From Posidonia oceanica (lineage: Eukaryota > Streptophyta > Magnoliopsida > Alismatales > Posidoniaceae): a DNA stretch of 64,000 bases. Made by a program: the position numbers and the translations under genes. The notes beneath the pieces were generated by a model, which searched no databases, was not told the DNA's origin, and was given only the letters and a program-made list of their open reading frames with translations. This document shows positions 55,480 to 64,000 of this stretch, piece after piece. Position 1 is the first letter of the stretch; each line of letters starts with the position of its first letter. The stretch spans positions 59,808,501 through 59,872,500 of the forward strand of contig JAZBRS010000026.1 in the NCBI GenBank assembly GCA_037176725.1. The letters run 5' to 3'.

Positions 55480-55970
55480 AAGCAAACGATATTAGTGGAC
55501 CCATCGTTCACTAATTCACGGGTCATAAGATGACGGTCTCTATCGAGAATGTAGGCAACATTCGATGAAAGGATACCTAATTTTGACAAATGAAGCCAAC
55601 GGTATTAGTGGACCCATCATTCACTAATTCACGGGTTATGAGATGATGGTCTCTGTCGAAACATTCGATGAAAAGATACCTGATCTGACAAACAAAGCCA
55701 ACGGTATTATTGGACCCATCGTTCACTAATTCACGTGTTATAAGATGATGGTCCCTGTCGAGAATGTAGGCTACATTCGATGAAAAGACACCCGATTATG
55801 CCAAATAAATCCAATACAGCTGGCAGAGAAGAGGTCAACCCCCCTTGTCCAACACTTGGGAACATCATGGACCTCTCGCTCACCAACTTGCGTATCATAG
55901 GACGATGGTCCCTGTGGAGAGTGCAGGCTACACTCGATGAAAGGGCACTTGACTATGACAAATTGCATTC
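55480..55970. repeat. Direct repeats of ~110 bp (A)
   Basis: Same repeat as B 41441-41930: CGATATTAGTGGACCCATCG at 55486, CCAACGGTATTAGTGGACCC at 55595, and another at 55697 that is shortened. A diverged unit ends with 'ctacactcgatgaaagggcac'. The order and number of units differ from B. Confidence 0.78.
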
Positions 55971-56179
55971 ATGCATGGGTCAATTTGTTTTAGGTAATGA
56001 GAAAAATTCCTGAGCCAACCTGGTATACAAATCAAAGCTGGCAATGATGGAAGGACCTCATTATCTAGGGTCATGTATTACATATCATGATCACCTCCCT
56101 TGCATTCCTGCCAGCACGCATCCATGCATAGTGCAATGCATTGCATTCGCATTGAGTGATCGTCGGAGACATTTGCTAC

Positions 56180-56425
56180 CCATCTTTTAGTTTGACCTCC
56201 TTAGACAATCCCCTTGGCCGTGTCTTTTAGTCTGACCCCCCCGGGCAACCCCCGCGGCCGTGTCTTTTAGTTTGACCCCTGCGAGCAACCCCTGCAGCCG
56301 TGTCTTTTAGTTTGACTCCCGCAGGCAACCCCCGCGGCCGTGTCTTTTAGTTTGAACCCCCGGACAATCCCTGCTGCCGTGTCTTTTAGTCTGACCCCCT
56401 CGAGCAACGCCCTTGGCCGTGTCTC
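56180..56425. repeat. Short GC-rich array (A)
   Basis: About six units of GTGTCTTTTAGTTTGACCCC + CGGGCAACCCCCGCGGCC, counterpart of B 42117-42355. Some units keep complementary arms (CGGG/CCCG); others have lost them (CTGCGAG/CCCTGCAG). Confidence 0.75.
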
Positions 56426-56557
56426 TTCATCCAACCCTCATTGTGTCTCGTCCAAGACTGGTGGCAGTAGGCATTGGATTTCTTTTAGAACCCCTGGGTA
56501 GCGCCGCACAGGGGTATCGTCTCACCTTGTAGCTGACTTCATGCCGAAGCCATCTTC

Positions 56558-56571
56558 AAGGAGGGGCAATC
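56558..56571 (+). other. Polypurine tract of element A
   Basis: AAGGAGGGGCAATC immediately upstream of the TGTAGATACC start of the 3' LTR. It is near-identical to B's and defines the element's orientation as plus. Confidence 0.75.
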
Positions 56572-58169
56572 TGTAGATACCCCGTTTTGACACTCCCCTC
56601 ATTGTAGTGAAACCCCTTTGCACCATATCATGCTCAGTTCACCTCTAGAGGCCATTTTCTCGATCTCAGCTCTCTCATTCGAGCCAAATGCTTATCGTGG
56701 GTGTTAGAAGAGTATTTCCCAACATCCTACGTTGGACGTAGGATATTACCTGTTTAACAACTCTGCAAAACTGTTGCTCAATCAGCCCAGTTCATAGGTC
56801 CAATTTAATCCCCAGATCACAACATTGTCTTCGTGCCTTTAAGGAGTCCTTTATTTGTACTTTAATGACAGTAATTTGAGTCCCCTTAATTTTTTGACCA
56901 AATTTGGAAGGTGGATTGCCTAGGTGTGTTAAACGCGGGTATCTGTGTGTTTAACATTAGACGCTGGTTTAACGTTGAAACCCAATGTTGACCACAACTT
57001 TCCTTATTTAGCCAAATCTGAGATCCTGTTTGTTGCTCCTTTTGGAGGTCCGTTGACCAAGTGATTGACAAATCTTTATTTAATTAGCATTAATCCACCA
57101 TTAATTGCTGATTATTCCTCCAAATCCATAGTTGTACCTCGGAGGGTCGTTATACGTTGGTATCCAACCGTTCAATGAAGAACGCATGGTTCTATGCGTC
57201 TTACGGCGGCAATTTGCTGGATCAACTTTCCTTATCTGGTCTAAATTCGATCTGGATTCTTTTACCATGTTTGGATTACTTGACCAGTCAAATCCCTTTA
57301 ATGCCAATTAAGAGTGGCTTAATCATGGTTAATCAGCATTTAGGGGAGAATATTCTTTATCCATAACAGCTGTAGCTTGGGAGGTTGTTAGACGCTGGTT
57401 TCTAGGCTTCTAACGTTGAAAGCAGAGATATACACGTTTAACATTTCTGTTTTGGATACTTTGCTGAGTTGGCTCCCTTTGGCACATTTTTGTTCCTCCC
57501 CTGCTTCTATAAAAGCAGGGGTACCTTCAACCTTTAGAAGGGACGGGGGGAATTGGGAGATTGGAGGGATTTTTTGGAGTGGGGGAAGACTGAAAATCAG
57601 AATTAAGAGAGACATGAATTTGAAGAGAGAAATTGGAGAGAAAGAGGAGCCAAAGAGCTTGCCTTCTTCTTTCTTCGACCACGTCACGTCAACACATCAC
57701 ATTTCTTAGATTAAAAGGGGTTTTCTTCCTTAGTATTTTTGCATATTGCATGTCATTTTACATATTGTTGTAGCTAGGCATACTCGTATTTTGTTGCAAC
57801 CGGGGGGATAAAACCCCTCGGGTAAGTACTTCTTTGATTAGTTTTTGTTGGTTTTTAGTTTTATTTTGGGATAATTTACTACACCATATTAATCCGGATC
57901 TATAACACTGTTGTTGCAAGGAAGATGAAGAAGAAACTCACCAAAGCATGGGCACCCTTGGGCAACGCTGGCATTGTCCCAAGGTAGCTGAACCCACAAA
58001 CATCACATCTCCCAAGGCATCTCGAGGGCAGCGAAAGCGAACCTGGAGTGGCGATCACACCAACTTCCTCACATGTGGAGTGGCGAAGTTGGATACAACA
58101 AAAGGGGACCCTGAGAAAGCAAAAGAGACTTAACAAAAGCTTCTCTCCTCTCAAAACCCCATATCCACA
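56572..58169 (+). repeat. Element A 3' LTR
   Basis: TGTAGATACCCCGTTTTGAC ... ATATCCACA, collinear with 4840-6456. TATAAAAG at 57508-57515. The U3 hairpin at about 57386 has a degraded right arm (CTAGGCTTCTAAC instead of CCAGCGTCTAAC). Followed by the GGGTG target duplication and then D's gag. Confidence 0.92.
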
Positions 58170-58174
58170 GGGTG

Positions 58175-58964
58175 CAGTGTATGATGGGATGCATGCTGGG
58201 GTAGGAACCTGCTGATGCATGGGGTAGGGGTAAGTAGAGTGCTAGAGCAACAGCTACTGCGTAGGCACAGTGCCGAGCAGCGGGCCTGTGGGGTACTATG
58301 CTCCAACCAGCCCGAAGGACTGGCCACCAGGTGGCGGAGTGATATGTTGTGCGGTGAGTGGTGTAAATGCAGGAGGCGGAAGCTGTGCCCCCATCGCCGG
58401 AGTAGTAAGTAGCTGGGGCGATGGTCTAGGCGAAGGTGCAGTGGGGAAAGCCTGAAATGCAGGAGCAGGCTACAAGGGAACCTCAGGAACAACGGGAACC
58501 ACAGGAGGGCGAACAAATAGAGCCATGCCTTGGAATGTCTGGGCCAGCTCCATCAGATGCTGATACTGCACGTCAGGGGGCCCGTCAGTGGGAATGCTGA
58601 GGTGTAGTGTCGGCGAGGGACCAGATCCAAGAGATAAGGACACAGACTGTCCAGGAGGCAGGGATCCGACAGCAGAGGTTGCCGCAGCAAAAGGGGTGTC
58701 AAAAGTGACATTGCCCTGGGACAGAGGGGTCAGAGGCGCCTCAGGGGCGCGAGTGGCGGTCATTAAGATGGACTCGGTGACAGGATCTGGAGGGGCGTAG
58801 GTCTGCCAATGCCCCGCAGAATGTAGGGGTGTCCCAGGCACCAGAGGGTGGAACCCTGGTGTCACAAGGGGCACAAAGGGAGTCGAAGCGAGAGTCGGAG
58901 GGATTGAAGCGAAAATCCCCTCCGAGACAACAAAAATCAGAGGCTCACCAGCGAACTGGGCCAT
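58175..58964 (-). pseudogene. Element D Gag N-terminal part
   Basis: Frame beginning at ATG 58964 with MAQFAGEPLIFVVSEGIFAS. It continues with a Pro/Thr/Ser-rich part (PFVPLVTPGFHPLVPGTPLH) and YQHLMELAQTFQGMALFVRP, and ends at a stop at 58470. The Pro/Gln-rich continuation to 58175 (HQQVPTPACIPSY) is readable with stops and joins the stretch at 4834. The open frame extends upstream to 59240, but the sequence before 58964 looks like leader. It lacks a recognised fold; assignment rests on position between PBS and the gag core. Confidence 0.65.
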
Positions 58965-60195
58965 AGTTGACCGAGAGCGAGTGAGAACAAGGCTGCGATG
59001 GAAAATAAGAGGACGGGTCCAAGGAGGAGCTACCGTCGCAAAGGCGGATAGCACGGGAGAGGATGGCCGGGAACAGGTGTCGCAACAGGGGTGCCAGTAA
59101 GACAAAGGACTCAAGCTCCAACTAGGGAACTCGCTCACTGACCTGTACGACGAGACACAACATAAACAAAAATAGGCGTTAAAACCCGAAAGTAAAATGC
59201 AAATGTATTTAATTGTGGTATGAATGGCATTCATGCACATGCATGCATTCTAGTATGCTCTCTCTTACTAATCTAGTGTGTCCTAGTAGGTTGTCTACTT
59301 CGGACACTCACAGGTGTATGGGTCGCCGACTCAGGTTAGAAAAAGTAGGTCCCCGTCTAAATCCTGGCCAAAGCTCAGGCAGTAACGGGGTGGTGCATTG
59401 GTGGCCTCGACCCTGCCAAAGCATAGATTTTACCCTCCACTAACACCGACACAACCCCTGACAAGGAGGGACAGACCGACCAACTCGCGCCACGCCAAAG
59501 CAATGGAATAAGAGACCGGGACTATCCTTCTCAGACTGGTAGGTGGACTCAGAGATGAGAAGATGCATGCCCTATATGCTCATACATGCAAATATGATTA
59601 AAGTGTTTTATCTTGCGTGTTTTATTAACTCAAGGGGGATGAAGGTGTGTTGATGTCTCTAGTTGCTCCTAGAATTGATTTTACTTGCCCTTTTTAATTA
59701 ACCATGGGGGAAGCAACCAATCTTTAATTGTCCTTAGGCTTAATGCAAAGGGGGAAGAAAATCACCCAAACATGGTAAGCAAACATCACACATCATTACA
59801 AAAAGCATGCTCATGGTATGTGCTAGTATTGTGTCATATGATCGGTGAAAATATGATCGGTGAAAATAAAAGACAATCAACACATCAAAAGGCATATGCA
59901 AGCATGGCATGTGTATAAGTGAAGTGGCATGGCATATTTGTGTAAAATAAGCCAGACATCAAGCAAAAAGCATGGATTGATGCAATAATCATGCAAGCAT
60001 GGCAATTAAATGCTAAAATAAGGAAAGTGCATGAATTAAGGTGATAATTAAGCAAATAAAGTAAATAAATGCTGAGATAAGCAAAGAATAAAGATTAATG
60101 CGATAAATAAGCAAACAAGGTAACAAATGCTAAGCTAAGCAGAGAAACAAGCCACACAACAGCGGAAAAGTGAAAACGAAAGTTGGAGTCCAGTA
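58965..60195 (-). other. Leader of element D
   Basis: About 1.2 kb between PBS and gag, A-rich in the minus-distal part, with frequent 'gcatgc' and 'aagcaaacaa' words (59560-60130). No gene seen; short plus-strand frames are not supported. Confidence 0.5.
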
Positions 60196-60213
60196 TCCCC
60201 AGCGAAGTCGCCA
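60196..60213 (-). other. Primer-binding site of element D
   Basis: Minus-strand TGGCGACTTCGCTGGGGA, one base inside the end of the LTR (…ACTACA|G). It differs from the A/B site (TGGCGATC..GTGGGAC), which supports D as a distinct family that possibly uses another primer tRNA. Confidence 0.8.
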
Positions 60214-60214
60214 C

Positions 60215-63200
60215 TGTAGTAACCCGTAAAATCGGCACGTCCATACACGCTACCAAAGCTTGCATGCACCGACTGATGAGAGGCCACTGATAGCGGTGGA
60301 TCTGAGGAGGGACATTCGACTCAAAAAACACCGGGAAAGTGTAGCGATCCCATCTCGAAAATCTAGACTGGCGAGGGGCCCGAGAGGAGAGAGGTCACTA
60401 GAAGAGCCGCGAAGAAGAAAACAAAAGATAAAGCAAAAATGGAGTAGCCACCTAGTCTATTAAGTCGAGAGACAAGGAAAACCAGGGAAATGCATGAAAA
60501 CATGCAAATGGATGTAATGCTATGCAAAAATGAATGACTTGTGCCAAGGACGAGGGCAAAATAGTCACTGCGGGCCAGAGAAAGGGTAAGGACTCCTATT
60601 ACGCACGGGGAAGGTGTTAGGCACCTCCGATACACCCGAAATCGGTCTTTCTAGGTTAATCTCGCTCACATATGCAGGAATATCGATAATGCTTGCCTAT
60701 ACCGCACACCTAAGGGACGAGGGATACTATGCCATGCTACGAATGCTCTAAACATGTCATAAATGCCTAAATGCCGTGTATGCTTTAATTACATGCTCAA
60801 ATGAGTGCTCAAGGTGCCATGATGTGTGATAGAAAGTAAGCGTGCAGCCTATGTGCTCAGCAGCGCTATCAGTGTTCCGAACAGGGCGTGCCCATGTTCG
60901 TAAGAACTCCAGACAGTAAGCTTCACTGCTCTAAATGCAATGCAAACGAGAAACAAAACATCGGGTAAAACCACGCAATGCGGATAGCGACACGCAAAGG
61001 GGAAACAAAACAAAAGTAGAAAACCATGCAATGCAGAAATACGACAAACGAAGGGAAGCAAAATAGGAGCGATAAAACCTGATCTATGTGCTCGAGAAGA
61101 CAGATCAAGAAAACAATGCATTTGATGCAAGCTACAAGGCAATAAGTGATATGCAATGATTCAGGTGGGCATAGCTTGAGGATCTGAGGCCTGATCTAAA
61201 ATAACTTTGGTTAGAATGAAAGATCATTCAACCAGGAAGACCAGGATAGTTAGATCGTGAGAATCCAACGGTCCGATCAAAAGTTATTCAGGAATCAAGT
61301 CAGATGGCTCAAGGGCCAGAAAAAGTGGTTTAATGGGGGGTCTAAATGCAAAATGCCCCTATGTATGTGCAATGCAGGGTGTCCTACATGCAATGAGGCT
61401 AAAGGTGCTCAAAAAGATGCAAGGGAGCTATATGCAATGACATAAGGATGTAATGCAAGCAAGAATGCAAATGCAGGGACCTAAGTGCAATTAAAATAAC
61501 TACAGGGGCCTAAATGCAATGTCATGGCAAAATGCAATGCAATAGGGTAAATGCATGCTAAAAAGTTAATGCAGCAATGTATATGGCAAGCACGGACAGA
61601 ATGCAACATTAATTAAAAGACATGCATGCAGCAGTGCAAGAAAAGGACCTAAATGCAATTTTGAAATCATGTGGGACTTAAGTGCAATGCAGAGGAAACA
61701 TGAAAACATGCAACAGTTGGATTTTAGGACTAACATGCAATTAGACCTAACTGTTGGGTTTTAATGCAAATGCAAAGCAGGATATGAAAGCATGCAGGAA
61801 TTAAGCATTTGGACCTACATACAATTAGAATAAACTGCAGGGTTTAAATTGCAAAGCAAAATAGGCGTGAAAACAAGCAATGGTTTAGAATTAGGACTCA
61901 TGTGCAAATAAAATAAACTGTTGGATTTTATTGCAATGCAATATGGTTTAAAAATGCAGTTTAAATGATGTTTGAATGCATTAGACTTAAGTGCAAATAC
62001 AACAAGTCACAGGAGTTTACTGCAATGTAATATAGTTTAAATATGTAGTTAAATGATTGATTAAATGCACAGTGGACTTAAATGCAAATAAAACTAACTG
62101 TAGGACTTTTCAGCAATGTAATATAGTTTAAATATGCAGTTAAATGATTGACTAAATGCACAGTGGACTTAAATGCAAATAAAACTAACTGCAGAACTTT
62201 AATGCAATGCAATATGATTTAAAATCTGATTTAAATGATATGAATGAATGCATGAAGGACTGATGCGCAATAAAACTTAAATGCAGGAGTTGTTTGCAAT
62301 GCAGTAAAGTTTTAAAACGAAATTAAATGATTTTCAAATGAATGCTGGACCTAAATGAAAAGGAAATAAACTGCTAGACTTTATTTCAATGCGATAAAGT
62401 AAAAAAAACAAAACATTAATGCTACAGTGCCGCCCGAGTCTGAGGAGCGACGCCAGAGAAGAAGCAGTGCTGTCGCGGTGATCCGGCGGGCTTCCGGCCA
62501 AGCGGAGGCATCTGGAAGCTGGAGGGGGTCTGTCCGGAGGCAAGGGAGGCCTGAGCAGAGCATGACAGTGCCGAAGCTGTTCCCCGACATCGGCGATCTG
62601 TTGCAGAGGTGGTTGCAGGTGGGGAGGGCGCTGGAGGCAACGGCAGAGCACGGGCGACGTTGGGTTGAGTTACTGGAGCTCTGGCGCAGCTCTGGGAGGG
62701 ATCTGGTGGAGCGGAGGAGTCGGGAGCGCAGCAGCGCACGGTGGAGCAGCTCTGTCGGCGCCGGAGAAGAAGGCGGTCGCAGCGGAGCTCAAAATGCAGA
62801 ATACGATCCAAAATGCAAAGAAACCAGCTAGGAAGCAAGAGTGGCATGCAAGGAAGCTAAAGGGCGTATCCCTTACCGACGGGAGCAGCCGGAGCGTGTT
62901 GCCGACCTCTGTTGGGTTCGCGGCTGTACTAGAGGTTGCGATGGCGCTGCAGGCGTCGGCGGGCATGTGGCGTGATCCAGGGAAGTCACAGGAGTGCCGG
63001 AGATGACCTGGGAGCAAGCCAATTGCTCTCTGCCCGCTCTAATCTCGATTTGAAGAATTTGGGTTCTCTCTGTATTTCTTCTTTCTTTTCTGGTAGTGTA
63101 GCTCTCTTGGGCTCGAGGCTCTCTCTGTGGCTTCGTGGAGACTTCAGGAAGGTGGAGAGGAGCTTCTATGGGTGCGTGGGCAACTGTGTTTGCTGTGGGA

Positions 63201-63982
63201 GAAAAAAGGAGACTCTGTGTATGGGTTGATGCTTGGCGGAGCTGCTGTTGTTGTGTGTGCTCTCTCGTGGGTGCAGTAGTTGGGTGTGGAAGAAGAAGAG
63301 GAAAAAATGCATTGCAGTGGAGGAGTGGGAGAGCGGTTGATGTGTGGCTTGCTCTCTCCTTTTGTTGGTGATGGCTTGCAGTTGGTGAAGTGGGAGAAGA
63401 GAGGAGAGTGCTGTCGTGGGGTGCTGTCTCTGGGTTCGTGGGTGATGCTGGAGGTTGGTGTGTGAGTTGGGTCATGGATGATGGTTGTAGTTGGTGGAGA
63501 TGATGAATGGTGTGGGTACAGAAGTTGTGGGTTGTGGAGGTGTGCTGCAGTTGCTGGAGAAAGAAGGAGAGGAGGTTGTGTTGTGAAGAGAAAAGGAAAA
63601 GAATGAGAAAAAGAAATGAAGAGGAGGTGTTGGGCTTGAAGCAGTGAAGTGAAAGAAAAAAGGAAAAAAATAGAATGGGTTGGGCTGATGGGCTGTGGGT
63701 GAAGAAAAGAAAGAAAAAGAAAAGAAAAGAAAGAAAAAGAAAGAAGAGGGAATGGGTTGGGCTTATTGGTTGAAGAAGAAAAGGGAAAAAAGAAAGAAAA
63801 GAAAAAGAAATGGGCTTGGTGTAGTGTGAGTGTGGGGTTTTTGAAGAATTGAAAATGGGTTTTAGGGTTTAGGGTTTTGGAGTGGTTGTGGGCCTGAATG
63901 GAGTGGACTTTTGAGGAGAGGAGTTGGAGAGGAAAGAGGGAGGAGAACCACCAATACAAGGGTCAAAAATGGGGTGTCTATA
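60215..63982 (-). repeat. Element D 5' LTR (3.8 kb)
   Basis: Minus strand TATAGACACCCC (first TG decayed to TA) ... GGGTTACTACA. It contains a purine-rich block (63560-63830), a GC-rich block (62430-63000), the periodic 'tgcaatgcaatatggttt' repeat (61470-62400) and the conserved 'gcacggggaaggtgttaggc' near its 3' end (60605). Frames on either strand are compositional. It is related to solo LTR C2 and, at the ends, to C1. Confidence 0.82.
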
Positions 63983-64000
63983 GTAAGTCCGAAACTTACC

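Larger units (their letters stand above)
4840..58169 (+). mobile_element. Element A: Tat-type Ty3/gypsy retrotransposon with antisense genes
   Basis: Complete but degenerate element bounded by LTRs (4840-6456 and 56572-58169) and a GGGTG target duplication. Internal order: PBS, long leader, gag, two protease domains, G-patch, repeat, RT, RNase H, archaeal-type RNase H, integrase, spacer, three antisense PMD-type genes, tandem arrays, polypurine tract. No chromodomain is seen after integrase. Insertions S, B (with C1 inside) and C2 account for most of the 53-kb span. B is a close relative and serves as internal reference for A's lesions. Confidence 0.9.
58170..63982 (-). mobile_element. Element D, 5' part (LTR, PBS, leader, gag N-terminus)
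   Basis: Second half of D. Read on the minus strand: 5' LTR 63982-60215, PBS 60213-60196, leader of about 1.2 kb, and Pro-rich Gag N-terminus that continues at 4834 across element A. The GGGTG at 58170-58174 is the right target duplication of A. Confidence 0.85.

Noticed and set aside
63144..63959. 271-codon minus-strand frame near the window end
   Set aside because: Also arises from the purine-rich start of an LTR; similar low complexity, no conserved counterpart.
1..64000. tRNA, rRNA or other structured RNA genes
   Set aside because: Read for tRNA B-box-like motifs and rRNA words on both strands; nothing convincing was seen by eye. A tRNAscan-SE/Infernal run would settle it.

Overview
The window is plant nuclear DNA, almost certainly angiosperm, made up entirely of nested Ty3/gypsy LTR retrotransposons. 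No single-copy host gene, rRNA, tRNA or CRISPR array was recognised. The evidence is: long TG...CA LTRs beginning TGTAGATACC or TGTAGACACC; primer-binding sites beginning TGGCGA directly after them; pol order protease-RT-RNase H-second (archaeal-type) RNase H-integrase without chromodomain, typical of the Tat/Ogre branch; and antisense genes with plant mobile domain (PMD) motifs. All coding regions carry stops or frameshifts, so this is an old heterochromatin-like graveyard.

Layout. The outermost element D is on the minus strand. Its 5' LTR is at 60215-63982, its gag N-terminus at 58175-58964, and its gag C-terminus, protease, G-patch and RT run from 4834 down to base 1, where the window cuts it. 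Element A (4840-58169, plus strand) sits inside D's gag with a perfect 5-bp target duplication (GGGTG). A carries LTRs of about 1.6 kb, gag-pol at 8009-17597, and an accessory region with three antisense, intron-containing PMD-type genes, followed by GC-rich tandem arrays, a polypurine tract and the 3' LTR. A was hit three times: by a solo LTR S (16125-17349, TSD CATGC) in integrase, by element B (21756-43863, TSD GCTGC/GTTGC) in antisense gene 2, and by a 5.8-kb solo LTR C2 (48071-53906, TSD CACCC) in antisense gene 3. B belongs to A's family; its antisense gene 1 was in turn hit by solo LTR C1 (34143-37576, TSD CTGAG/CTAAG). Nesting reaches four levels (D>A>B>C1).

How it works together. In A and B, sense transcription from the LTR TATA box would give gag-pol with two successive aspartic protease domains, a G-patch, a Pro/Glu-rich repeat, RT, two RNases H and integrase. 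The accessory genes run the other way from their own TATA boxes. Introns in these genes can survive retrotransposition because they are antisense to the genomic RNA. A palindromic module of the form GCGTNNAACGTTNNACGC, often arranged as a 12-bp-arm hairpin, lies roughly 30-110 bp upstream of the TATA box of the LTRs and of the antisense genes. It diverges with compensating changes on both arms. I did not see it in D, C2 or the D LTR. This shared promoter module, the antisense PMD gene cluster and the duplicated protease are the best candidates for undescribed biology here. All coordinates come from reading by eye; exon limits and divergence statements need computation.
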